DNA of 64,000 bases from a virus: IMG/VR virus record IMGVR_UViG_3300034103_001892, positions 1 through 64,000 of that record; one strand, written 5' to 3'. The position numbers were made by a program, and so were the translations under genes. The notes under the pieces were generated by a model. That model did not search any database and was not told where the DNA came from. It was given only the letters and a program-made list of their open reading frames with translations. This document shows positions 40,749 to 47,816 of the stretch, piece by piece (the first letter of the stretch is position 1; each line of letters opens with the position of its first letter).

Positions 40749-41591
40749 ATGACCCAAACCAGTAACCCTTTACGTCAGTTTTTCCGACAACCTGCAATTT
40801 ACATAAAACTGCCTTCTAATGGACAATATTGGGCACCAAACACACTGGAAATGCCAGAATCTGGAGAGCTTCCTGTTTTTCCCATGACTGCCATAGACGA
40901 AATCACCTACAGAACTCCAGATGCATTGTACAACGGGGAAGCAGTGATCAGTGTAATTCAGAGTTGTGTACCAAATATCAAAGATGCTTGGGCCATGCCT
41001 GGTGTTGACATAGACACACTGTTGATTTCTATTAGAATTGCCAGTTATGGACATGAGATGGAAGTTGATACCATTTGTCCTAACTGCACTGAAAGCCAAG
41101 AAATTAACTTGGATCTACGCAAGGTAATGGAACGTTTGAAAGCAGGTGACTTCACCAAACCAGTGGTGTACAACGAACTTGAAATACACTTCAAGCCATT
41201 GACTTATAGACAGATTACCAAAAATAATGTAAGACAATTTGAAGAACAAAAAACCATAAACATTCTTCCTGATTCCACACTCAGTGAAGAAGAAAAAATT
41301 GCACACTTAAACAAAGCAATAAAAAACTTAACCGAGCTTACAATTCAAACCATGGCAGCTTGTATCAACATGGTCAGAACTCAAGGCGTACTGGTAACAG
41401 AATATGATTATATTTTAGAATGGTTACAAAACTGTGACAGTGTGCTGTTTGCAAAGATCCGTGATCATATTGCAAGTTTGCGTGAACAAACTGACATGAA
41501 ACCTCTAGAACTTACCTGTCCAGCTTGTCAGCACCAATATCTACAGCCTGTGAGCCTGGATCAATCAAATTTTTTCGGGGACGCCTCCTGA
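40749..41591 (+). CDS. 26: Baseplate hub protein, gp26-like
   Basis: 280 residues. Pattern of gp26-type hub proteins in marine T4-type phages: IYIKLPSNGQYW, VFPMTAIDEITYRTPDALYN, GEAVISVIQSCVPNI, DIDTLLISIRIASYG. Two CxxC pairs, CPNC (about 117-120) and CPAC (about 258-261), suggest a zinc site joining the ends of the protein; the region between them is helical. gp26 belongs to the central hub of the T4 baseplate. gp51 follows as in T4. I see no promoter core or clear ribosome site on the plus strand in the short divergent gap upstream, so expression control is unclear. Confidence 0.75.
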   Translation: MTQTSNPLRQFFRQPAIYIKLPSNGQYWAPNTLEMPESGELPVFPMTAIDEITYRTPDALYNGEAVISVIQSCVPNIKDAWAMPGVDIDTLLISIRIASYGHEMEVDTICPNCTESQEINLDLRKVMERLKAGDFTKPVVYNELEIHFKPLTYRQITKNNVRQFEEQKTINILPDSTLSEEEKIAHLNKAIKNLTELTIQTMAACINMVRTQGVLVTEYDYILEWLQNCDSVLFAKIRDHIASLREQTDMKPLELTCPACQHQYLQPVSLDQSNFFGDAS

Positions 41592-41602
41592 TAAGTGATG
41601 CT

Positions 41603-41806
41603 GTGTCCATTGAAGCTTTGATTGATCAAATGGACAAAGAAAGTATTGGACTAAAGCAGGAGGCTTTGAAACTAGCTTGGTACATGCGAGGTGGCATTAC
41701 CTACAGCGAAGTATTGCAACTTAGCTTTGCTGAACGTCAGTATATTACCAAGATGGTAAATGAAAACTTAGAAACCACAAAGAAAACCGGACTGCCTTTT
41801 TTCTAA
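41603..41806 (+). CDS. 51: Baseplate hub assembly protein, gp51-like
   Basis: Short protein with the gp51-type end KQEALKLAWYMRGGITYSEV and ENLETTKKTGLPFF. T4 gp51 acts catalytically in hub assembly. The start is uncertain: GTG 41603, 11 bases after the gp26 stop, gives 68 residues; ATG 41630 gives 59; a TTG at 41525 inside gp26 would give 93, but its extra residues look like out-of-frame gp26. I give the GTG. The stop overlaps the next ATG (TAATG). T4's gp51 is much longer (about 250), so this is a core version as in other marine relatives. Confidence 0.6.
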   Translation: MSIEALIDQMDKESIGLKQEALKLAWYMRGGITYSEVLQLSFAERQYITKMVNENLETTKKTGLPFF

Positions 41807-42309
41807 TGGACCTAGAACAAGCACGTTTAGATATTTTAAATTGGATTGCTGACTTCGTTGAGCAGCCACATCCAAAACTAAACAACTGGAGTCCTTGTCC
41901 TTTTGCAAGGAAAGCCAGGCTTGACAACAAGATCAAAATACGTCGAGGCCGAGATCCCTATGCTGATCTAATGAACTTTGTAAAACTTGAACCGTATGAC
42001 GTTGTGGTTTTTGTATACGATGCAGCTAAAATATCAGCACAAGAATTTGAACGTCAGGTTAATTCTGTTAATAAAACTTTTTTATCCACAAGAAACTTAA
42101 TTGCACTAAGCGACCATCCTGATTCACCAGAAATCGTTAATGGTGTGTCAATGAACCAGGGTACATATGCATTGATATTCATTCAAGATTGTGAAAAATT
42201 AAATCACAGCGCGGAAAGTCTAGCAGCCAAAGGTTATTATCAAGATTGGCCTGAAGATTACTTGCAAAATTTGTTTAGTTTTCGTAAGGATCCGCGCAAT
42301 GCACAATGA
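41806..42309 (+). CDS. Conserved phage protein, function unknown
   Basis: 167 residues. The N-terminal half has ILNWIADFVEQPHPKLNNWS followed by PCPFARKA, a W-x-P-C-P-F-A pattern faintly like the LCPFA motif of DUF1415, not enough for assignment. The rest is alternating beta/alpha (YDVVVFVYDAAKIS, YALIFIQDCEKLN), suggesting a small Rossmann-like or ferredoxin-like fold. Translationally linked to gp51 (TAATG) and to the methyltransferase gene that starts inside its last codons, so it belongs to the same plus-strand run. Confidence 0.5.
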   Translation: MDLEQARLDILNWIADFVEQPHPKLNNWSPCPFARKARLDNKIKIRRGRDPYADLMNFVKLEPYDVVVFVYDAAKISAQEFERQVNSVNKTFLSTRNLIALSDHPDSPEIVNGVSMNQGTYALIFIQDCEKLNHSAESLAAKGYYQDWPEDYLQNLFSFRKDPRNAQ

Positions 42310-43198
42310 ATTGTTTTTACAGAATTTTAACTGGCAGCGAGATCAAGGCATTCAGTTAAGCATGATCAACAATGTTGCTCCAATAGGAAGAAATCAATTC
42401 TACGATCAAATGCTGCAAAAGTATGTAGCAAACCAATTGTGTATTGACATTGGATTTGGCACAGGTTTACTTTCAATGTTGGCTATCAAGCACGGAGCCA
42501 GACATGTCACAGCTTGGGAACAAGATGAAAATCGCTATCTGCTTGGTAGATATATTATACAAAAGCTAGGCCTACAAAATCAAATAACATTGTATCACGG
42601 TGTTTTTCATAGCGATAACTGTGCCAATCCTGACGCAGTGGTATTTCATGAAATCATAGGACCAAACGTTTGGAACGAAGGACTTAGAACAGCTTTGCCA
42701 TTACAGGCAAAAACTATACTACCTAGAAAAATCAAAGTAGATTTTGATGTAGTACAAATTTCTAAACAAGATTACACACAGGCTTTTTTCCCTGAACGAA
42801 AATTTTCCCCTGAGGTAGAATGTTTGCCTAGTTTTGAATCTTTGCTGCAAGAACTCATAGACTCAACACCACAGAAAAATCATCTAAGAGAAACATTTAT
42901 CAATGGGCTAATATCAAATCAATTCTTGGCTGTGGAAAATTTTTACACAATAGATTTCACTCAACAACAAATTGACCAAGAAACATTTGAAGTTATACCT
43001 GAAGCATTTGAAAAAACCTATAGATTTGATTTACATCCACAACAGGTTTGGCTGCTGTTTCCTTGTACATCTATCCTGCAGGATGAACAAAAACTACACT
43101 GGGGCTGGTATCATCCTATCATAGTTGAATCATCTGGAAGTTACGACATATTTCAAAACTTTACAACAGGTGAGTTTAATATTGCAAGACACCAGTGA
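42299..43198 (+). CDS. PRMT-like SAM-dependent methyltransferase
   Basis: 299 residues. SAM-binding motif I, CIDIGFGTGLLS at 48-59, then HGARHVTAWEQD with acidic E74 at the end of strand 2. FHEIIGPNVWNEG at 116-128 gives two glutamates, E118 and E127, nine residues apart, the spacing of the double-E loop (SExMGxxLxxEx) that holds the substrate arginine in protein arginine methyltransferases. The C-terminal half is beta-rich, fitting the PRMT barrel. The THW loop is not evident. Such enzymes are typical of eukaryotes and rarer in bacteria. The target may be a host or virion protein, inferred. Overlaps neighbours at both ends (ATG inside the previous gene, GTGA with the next). Confidence 0.65.
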   Translation: MHNELFLQNFNWQRDQGIQLSMINNVAPIGRNQFYDQMLQKYVANQLCIDIGFGTGLLSMLAIKHGARHVTAWEQDENRYLLGRYIIQKLGLQNQITLYHGVFHSDNCANPDAVVFHEIIGPNVWNEGLRTALPLQAKTILPRKIKVDFDVVQISKQDYTQAFFPERKFSPEVECLPSFESLLQELIDSTPQKNHLRETFINGLISNQFLAVENFYTIDFTQQQIDQETFEVIPEAFEKTYRFDLHPQQVWLLFPCTSILQDEQKLHWGWYHPIIVESSGSYDIFQNFTTGEFNIARHQ

Positions 43199-43635
43199 GT
43201 TATCAGTTTGCACGTATAAATTTAGAGCGCACAGATTATGGTCACTCAGTGAGTTGGAACTATTTACAACCCACAACTGATGTGATCAATTCATTACAGC
43301 AAATCTATCGCCAATACTGCATTTACAAAAAGTTTATCAGTGTGATGCCATTGTTTGACAGCAGATTTCAAGATCCACAAACAGATATCATTGGCTACTA
43401 TGATAATCAAGATCTTGTGGCATTTAGTTTAATAAAAAGGTATGATCAGTACAATGCGCTGTGTGATCAATTTGCATGGACTTATCATAAACCAAAACAA
43501 CGGCTAGGCATAGAAAGCCTTAAAACAGAGTGTGCTATCTACAAAGATCGTAATTTTAAATATCTTTATCTTGATCAAGCACACATGTACAAAAGTCAAA
43601 TCAAAGGATTTGAAATACTAGGACCAATGACATAA
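43195..43635 (+). CDS. Possible GNAT-like acyltransferase
   Basis: 146 residues from GTG 43195, overlapping the methyltransferase stop (GTGA). The order of segments, beta strand DIIGYYDNQDLVAFSLIKRY, a helix with GIESLKTECAIYKDRN, and a strand-helix end FKYLYLDQAHMYKSQIKGF then EILGP, is like the later half of the GNAT fold, but the acyl-CoA binding loop (Q/RxxGxG/A) is weak (KQRLGIES). Unrecognised otherwise. It lies in a run of enzymes that may act on a common target. Confidence 0.35.
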   Translation: MSYQFARINLERTDYGHSVSWNYLQPTTDVINSLQQIYRQYCIYKKFISVMPLFDSRFQDPQTDIIGYYDNQDLVAFSLIKRYDQYNALCDQFAWTYHKPKQRLGIESLKTECAIYKDRNFKYLYLDQAHMYKSQIKGFEILGPMT

Positions 43636-43967
43636 TGGACATTTATCATATCTGGGCAGACAAAGCCGGAGACATCAGTGACTCAGACTGGGTCTCTAAC
43701 ATGACAAGTTTTCTCCAACATCTAGTTGACGAAAACAAGATGGTATCATATCGTATCACACGATGCAAAATGGGATTTAGAAGTATTCAGGATCTGCCTG
43801 AGTGGCACATCATGATGGAGTTCACAGACATGGCTCAAATGGATCAGGCTTTTCGGAGAGTAGCACCCCTAGAGGGCGAGCTAGAAACCAAACATCGCAG
43901 TTTCAATCAATTTGTATCTGGTAACATTCAACACGCACTGTATAGAGATTGGCCTGATCAACTATGA
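43635..43967 (+). CDS. DUF6614-like small alpha/beta protein
   Basis: 110 residues, MDIYHIWADKAGDISDSDWV, then YRITRCKMGFRSIQDLPEWH and MMEFTDMAQMDQAFRRVAP, ending NIQHALYRDWPDQL. This matches my memory of a small family in marine Alphaproteobacteria (DUF6614) of dimeric ferredoxin-like fold. No known reaction. Overlaps the gene before (TAATG) and after (ATGA), so it is co-translated in the accessory run. Its presence could reflect transfer from a host. Confidence 0.45.
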   Translation: MDIYHIWADKAGDISDSDWVSNMTSFLQHLVDENKMVSYRITRCKMGFRSIQDLPEWHIMMEFTDMAQMDQAFRRVAPLEGELETKHRSFNQFVSGNIQHALYRDWPDQL

Positions 43968-44962
43968 TTGTTTGTGTAACCAGTGCTAGATCATCTGGCT
44001 GCACTTTCCTTGAGTGGAGCCTGCACTGGTTATCTGGACAAGATCAATATTATCTAGTTGACGGTGATAAGCTAGAACCTTTGATAACAAATCCCATTGC
44101 TGTCGGCGGTGACAACAAGGTCACTGCTCATCAGCATACTAAAAATCATCCTCGAGGCCTAATACAAACACAAAAAACAATTACAGCGTTACAAAGTCAA
44201 CCCAGCAACGGCTTGTATTCCTTTTATCCAATTGCCAACGAAACTGATTATTGGTGCCTCCAACTTAGACTTGATGCATCAAATCTTCGCAGTGATCATT
44301 GGCAAAGCATTTTTCATGCACAGCAACAGGAATTAATCAGTATTGGTAACCTGTGTTATCAACACAATATTAAAACAGTATATCTAACTGAATCACCAGA
44401 AACCATACCATACTATATTGCCACGAGACATGTACCACCGTGGACAAATAGTATAAGTGAAATAGAATATGTGAAACTGTTAACTGGTATCACCCAAGAT
44501 TTACCAGTGTGGGATCTGCGTGAACGTTTGGCATTGAGTTTGAGACCAATAGCTGAATCTCCATTCTGTGATTACATCAACCCACACCAGGCTCACTTTA
44601 GAATCAGTAATCAAAGCCTGTGGTATGACGGCATTTACACTGTGCCAAAGATACTGGATTGGTTAAACTTAAATTTAGTGGACTCAAGATTTGCACAATG
44701 GCAAGAGATATATCATCATTGGCAACAGTCACAACTAGACTACGCACGAATGACTTGGCAGTTGCCTGCAATTGTTGATGCAATTGTTCACAATCACTAT
44801 TATCTAATACCACCAATGACGCTGGTATACGAAGCTGCTGTGCAACATTGCCTAATATACCAACATGGATTGAATTTAAAGACATGGAATCTACAACAGT
44901 TTCCATCAAATACACAAGACCTACATAAATTACTAGAACCAAACTTTCACAATATCACTTGA
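43964..44962 (+). CDS. Unknown protein with a P-loop-like N-terminus
   Basis: 332 residues. The first residues MIVCVTSARSSGCTFLEWSL resemble the nucleotide/PAPS-binding start of P-loop sulfotransferase-like proteins, but no full motif is present. The remainder is rich in Trp, Tyr, His and Gln with no recognised domain. It shares ATGA with the preceding gene. Its last eight bases overlap the convergent methyltransferase-like gene ending at 44955, with no terminator between. Function unassigned. Confidence 0.4.
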   Translation: MIVCVTSARSSGCTFLEWSLHWLSGQDQYYLVDGDKLEPLITNPIAVGGDNKVTAHQHTKNHPRGLIQTQKTITALQSQPSNGLYSFYPIANETDYWCLQLRLDASNLRSDHWQSIFHAQQQELISIGNLCYQHNIKTVYLTESPETIPYYIATRHVPPWTNSISEIEYVKLLTGITQDLPVWDLRERLALSLRPIAESPFCDYINPHQAHFRISNQSLWYDGIYTVPKILDWLNLNLVDSRFAQWQEIYHHWQQSQLDYARMTWQLPAIVDAIVHNHYYLIPPMTLVYEAAVQHCLIYQHGLNLKTWNLQQFPSNTQDLHKLLEPNFHNIT

Positions 44963-45584
44963 TGCCAATCACAGTGAATCTTTGATAATCACCGTATACA
45001 AATTCATCAGCAAGTAGTAATTTACGCATAGGCCAAGTTTGCACCAATGCATTGAGATCTTGATATGTACGCAAGCTATCCTCTTGATCTCCAGCATTAA
45101 GCACCACCAGTGTGCCCAGGGGAATACGATCAAACCAGCTGGATCCAGCTATGTCATTACAACTGGCATTGATTATCACGCTGGGTTTACGAGCTTGACG
45201 ATAGTCTAGTTTGTTTACGTCTTGAATCATGTGTTGAGCTCTTGCATCCAATCTTTGCATAAACTCTTTGCTTAATTTGATATAGTTTGGTTCTATATCC
45301 ACGTTTATAATTTTTTTAACTGGAAAATTGTCAAGAGCCATCAATATGCCAAGATTACCATACCAACTGCCAAGGATATAAGCAACATTAAGCATTGGCA
45401 CATCAAGTTCATCTAGCACGTAGCGCAGTTGTTGCAGCAAATCTAACTTACCAAGCATGAGCTCACGGCTAAAGCTACCATCTAAGGTTTCAGGACTGGT
45501 TTCATTTTCAGCAAAGTGATTCATAGTAGTATTTACTTCAAGAACTTCTTCGAAGTTCTGTTGATTCACTTCGTTCATCAACAT
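44955..45584 (-). CDS. Class I methyltransferase-like protein
   Basis: 209 residues. Rossmann-like segment VAYILGSWYGNLGILMAL, then KIINVDIEPNYIKLSKEF (acidic end of strand 2), IQDVNKLDY, and IINASCNDIAGSSWFDRIP with LGTLVVLNAGDQ. The latter pattern (I-N-x-S-C ... WFxxIPxGTLVVL) recurs in marine phage methyltransferase-like proteins in my memory. The usual GxGxG is changed to GSWYGN, so SAM binding is likely but not certain. An in-frame ATG 20 codons downstream (M21) is an alternative start. Upstream is the 339-base gene-free structured stretch; no ribosome site better than the A-rich CTTAAAAACA is visible. Confidence 0.55.
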   Translation of the reverse strand: MLMNEVNQQNFEEVLEVNTTMNHFAENETSPETLDGSFSRELMLGKLDLLQQLRYVLDELDVPMLNVAYILGSWYGNLGILMALDNFPVKKIINVDIEPNYIKLSKEFMQRLDARAQHMIQDVNKLDYRQARKPSVIINASCNDIAGSSWFDRIPLGTLVVLNAGDQEDSLRTYQDLNALVQTWPMRKLLLADEFVYGDYQRFTVIGIK

Positions 45585-45923
45585 TGTTTTTAAGAGATAT
45601 CATCCAGATATTTTGGTCATACTTGCCCGTGTTACCGGGCAAGGTTGAAGACATCATCCGAGTACGAACGGTCATGTGTATAAAGAGATTGTGTTGCCAC
45701 GCGGAGGCGGTTGTGCTGTACCTCCTACTCTAGCCTTGACTCACAACGGAACGCAGGTTATCCCATACACACGAAACACCTTGCGCCGCGGTTGTATCTT
45801 TTTATCACAGAGCCGCGATCATTTAGCCTAAGTTAGCCTATACTTTGACGCCCAAGATCCGCTGGCAACGAGCCTTACCTCGGCTAGCTCAATGGGGCTG
45901 AGTCACTACACTCAGCACAGAGT
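45585..45923. other. Gene-free, GC-richer stretch with many inverted repeats; candidate structured RNA
   Basis: 339 bases between the nuclease and methyltransferase genes, both on minus. No convincing protein is encoded. Hairpins: CTTGCCCG/CGGGCAAG (45622-45643, six-base loop), GGAGG/CCTCC (45703-45725), CGCGG/CCGCG (45787-45817), GCTGAGT/ACTCAGC (45897-45916). Near-complementary CATGTGTAT (45673-45681) and ATACACACG (45765-45773) could close a larger domain. TTAGCCTA occurs twice ten bases apart (45823-45840). None of the hairpins has a U-run, so they are not ordinary terminators. I tried tRNA, tmRNA, RNase P, hammerhead and group I intron signatures by eye without a match. Confidence 0.5.
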
Positions 45924-46439
45924 CTATTGGCAGAGCAGTTTTACTTGATCTGCATTTAATTCCCAGAACAAATCATAGTCCATGATAAACCAATGTCCAT
46001 GTTTGCCTGTTGCGTAGTTAAAATGTCTTGTGAAAAAAAGTTGAGAGTGATTTGGCTGTGCCTGTACTGCTACGTATGTGCCTTTGCGATTGAATTTCAT
46101 GAAAATGATATTGAAGTCACCCTCATCAGCGACATCCATACATTGTTCAATCCATATATCAAGTGTTTTACATGAGCCTTGAAAGAGTTGGTGAAATGGA
46201 AAATCTTTATAGCTTTTACATTCTGCATTAAAGCGCGGAAAACTTTGTCCAGGAATGATATCGCCCTTGAAACTGCGTATCTGCCCTTCATGCAAGATCT
46301 CTTTGCGATGCTGATTACTGCCCCCAATATAAGCGCCAGAATGCGGAACACGTATAAAACTTTCACCGTAAAGTTCGGTTAAATGTTTTGCCACGGTGTT
46401 CTCCCATGCGTTGCCTTTGGCTTTTTGAGAACTGGTCAT
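45924..46439 (-). CDS. PD-(D/E)XK nuclease, possible Holliday-junction resolvase
   Basis: 171 residues with the order of a PD-(D/E)XK nuclease: GNAWENTVAKHL with E13 in helix 1, VPHSGAYIGG, then KGDIIPG with D60 and AECKSYK with E73-x-K75. The pattern (GxxxE, S/H-G, GDI, ECK) is close to archaeal Hjc-type and phage resolvase-like enzymes. It may resolve recombination or replication intermediates, in place of T4 gp49, or be a free-standing nuclease. It lies directly beside the structured non-coding stretch, which recalls the pairing of small nucleases with introns, though I found no split gene here. Only 13 bases separate it from the upstream methyltransferase gene. Confidence 0.65.
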   Translation of the reverse strand: MTSSQKAKGNAWENTVAKHLTELYGESFIRVPHSGAYIGGSNQHRKEILHEGQIRSFKGDIIPGQSFPRFNAECKSYKDFPFHQLFQGSCKTLDIWIEQCMDVADEGDFNIIFMKFNRKGTYVAVQAQPNHSQLFFTRHFNYATGKHGHWFIMDYDLFWELNADQVKLLCQ

Positions 46440-46452
46440 GCAGAATTGTTTA

Positions 46453-47259
46453 TCATCTTTGTACCACTAGCCTAATATTTCCGTCAACCTCATTACCTAT
46501 GATCAGTTGTCCATAATCTCTTTGAACAAAGTAATTTTGATCAACAATATGAAAATTGTAGGGCATGGCTTGTATACAGCTTTCTAAATAAGTTACAACA
46601 TCTATTAAGTTTGTTTGATCTGGATGTTTATTAAAAATTGTATTCCAACCGGAATCTGAGGTCAGTGCTACCATGTTTGCTAAACTAAATGTAACATATC
46701 CAACGCCTCCTGGTTTTAACATACTGTAGAAGTCATCAACGGTGCTGCTGAATTTGTCTAAAGCACAAAAGTGTAGACTGTTGATTGCAATTAGTCTATC
46801 AAAATAGTTTTGATGCCCTGCTACAAACCCCTCGTCACATATATCGCCTATGTCAGCATCAGGGTGAAAAGGATCTATGCCAATAATGTTGTCCACAAAT
46901 GGTTTCAGCAAATTTCCGCCACACCCAAGGTCGTATATTGGGCCGTCAAATTTCAATAAATCTTCAATATAATAAAATGTATTAAAAGTCCAATAGCTGT
47001 TGAGTTGGTTTTCTCTTGGAGTTGGAGTGTTGCCTGGTTGCCCACTGGATGTCCAAATTTCTTTTGTTGTTGGTGCTAGCTTAGACTTGATGTGTTTGTA
47101 TAGGTCTGTGGTTGGAAAGTATTTGTGCCAATAATCTTCGTGGTATGGATTCTTGAGTTTTAAAGTTTTGAAAAAGGTTCTAAATTGTTCAACATCAATG
47201 GCTTTTAACCAAGATGGATCGCGGACATATTTATCATATAACATTATAGTTTGCACCAC
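46453..47259 (-). CDS. SAM-dependent methyltransferase A
   Basis: 268 residues, class I methyltransferase: motif I PIYDLGCGGNLLKPF (about 105-119), NIIGIDPFHPDADIGDI with acidic D at strand 2, and LKPGGVGYVTFS as strand 5-7 region. The stretch NIIGxDP...AD...D.GFxxGH...D...SxHF is shared with the protein encoded at 52692-53351, so the two are paralogues. Substrate unknown. Its ATG lies inside the end of the SDR gene (16-base overlap), placing it in the run 46453-50941 with two radical-SAM enzymes. A GATAAATATG inside its first codons mimics a late promoter but encodes DKYV. Confidence 0.7.
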   Translation of the reverse strand: MVQTIMLYDKYVRDPSWLKAIDVEQFRTFFKTLKLKNPYHEDYWHKYFPTTDLYKHIKSKLAPTTKEIWTSSGQPGNTPTPRENQLNSYWTFNTFYYIEDLLKFDGPIYDLGCGGNLLKPFVDNIIGIDPFHPDADIGDICDEGFVAGHQNYFDRLIAINSLHFCALDKFSSTVDDFYSMLKPGGVGYVTFSLANMVALTSDSGWNTIFNKHPDQTNLIDVVTYLESCIQAMPYNFHIVDQNYFVQRDYGQLIIGNEVDGNIRLVVQR

Positions 47260-47816
47260 ATAACTATTTCACCAACGCAAGTATTGTCTGGCGAATCTAA
47301 AATCAAATCCACATAATCGCATATGTTTTCTAAATCAAGCCCGTTACCAGTCCAATTACTTCGACTCTGACTCAAGGGGGTATCTAATCTATCAATAGTA
47401 AGCAGTGTGGTTTTAAATGCTACAATACCGGTTTTAAAACTTTCTGTCCACTGCAAGCTATGTGCTTTTAAACTGGCTTTTGACACTCTATAGGTTTCAA
47501 ATTCAGGATCAACTGCAACAGTGCGTTCAGTGCCCACTGACCCAATGTTGATGATATGTCCACGTTTGCCTAGTTCTTTCCAGGCCTTTGCTACTGAAAA
47601 CAAAAGTTTTGTTTGAGCAAAATTTGCCCAGGATTCATGAAAAGGTCCATCAAATGCATTGTTTACAAAGACATCATATTTTTCACTGAGTTCAACAATT
47701 TGTTTCACATTCTTGGTAATATCAAATCCTACTTCGCGACTAATACTAACTCCGTTGAAGCGATTACAAATAGCCTCACCAAGACCTCGATTGCCACCTG
47801 TTACCAGCATTTTCAT
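47244..47816 (-). CDS. Short-chain dehydrogenase/reductase
   Basis: About 190 residues from ATG 47816 (MKMLVTGGNRGLGEAI), chosen for the ATGA overlap with the radical-SAM gene and GGAGCTC upstream. SDR features: TGGNRGLG cofactor loop, VNNAFDG (NNAG-like), INIGSVG with the catalytic Ser, and YRVSKASL with Tyr and Lys four apart (YxxxK). The fold is a bit shorter than usual (about 250). It would oxidise or reduce a carbonyl/alcohol using NAD(P)H, or act as an epimerase-like enzyme. Placed between a methyltransferase and a SPASM-type radical-SAM enzyme; likely part of one pathway. Confidence 0.8.
   Translation of the reverse strand: MKMLVTGGNRGLGEAICNRFNGVSISREVGFDITKNVKQIVELSEKYDVFVNNAFDGPFHESWANFAQTKLLFSVAKAWKELGKRGHIINIGSVGTERTVAVDPEFETYRVSKASLKAHSLQWTESFKTGIVAFKTTLLTIDRLDTPLSQSRSNWTGNGLDLENICDYVDLILDSPDNTCVGEIVMWCKL

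Noticed and set aside
41525-41602. TTG start that would extend gp51 by 26 residues into gp26
   Set aside because: The added residues are the +1 frame of the gp26 end with no resemblance to gp51; a start after the gp26 stop is more likely.
45622-45643. Hairpin CTTGCCCG/CGGGCAAG as a rho-independent terminator
   Set aside because: Neither strand has a T-run after the stem, so it is kept only as part of the structured stretch.
45585-45923. tRNA, tmRNA or group I intron in the gene-free stretch
   Set aside because: No T-loop GTTCRA motif, CCA end, tag-peptide frame or intron core elements visible by eye; flanking genes are intact.
47228-47234. GATAAATATG on minus as a late promoter
   Set aside because: It lies within the first codons of the 46453-47259 methyltransferase and encodes Asp-Lys-Tyr-Val; no start codon follows at a useful distance.
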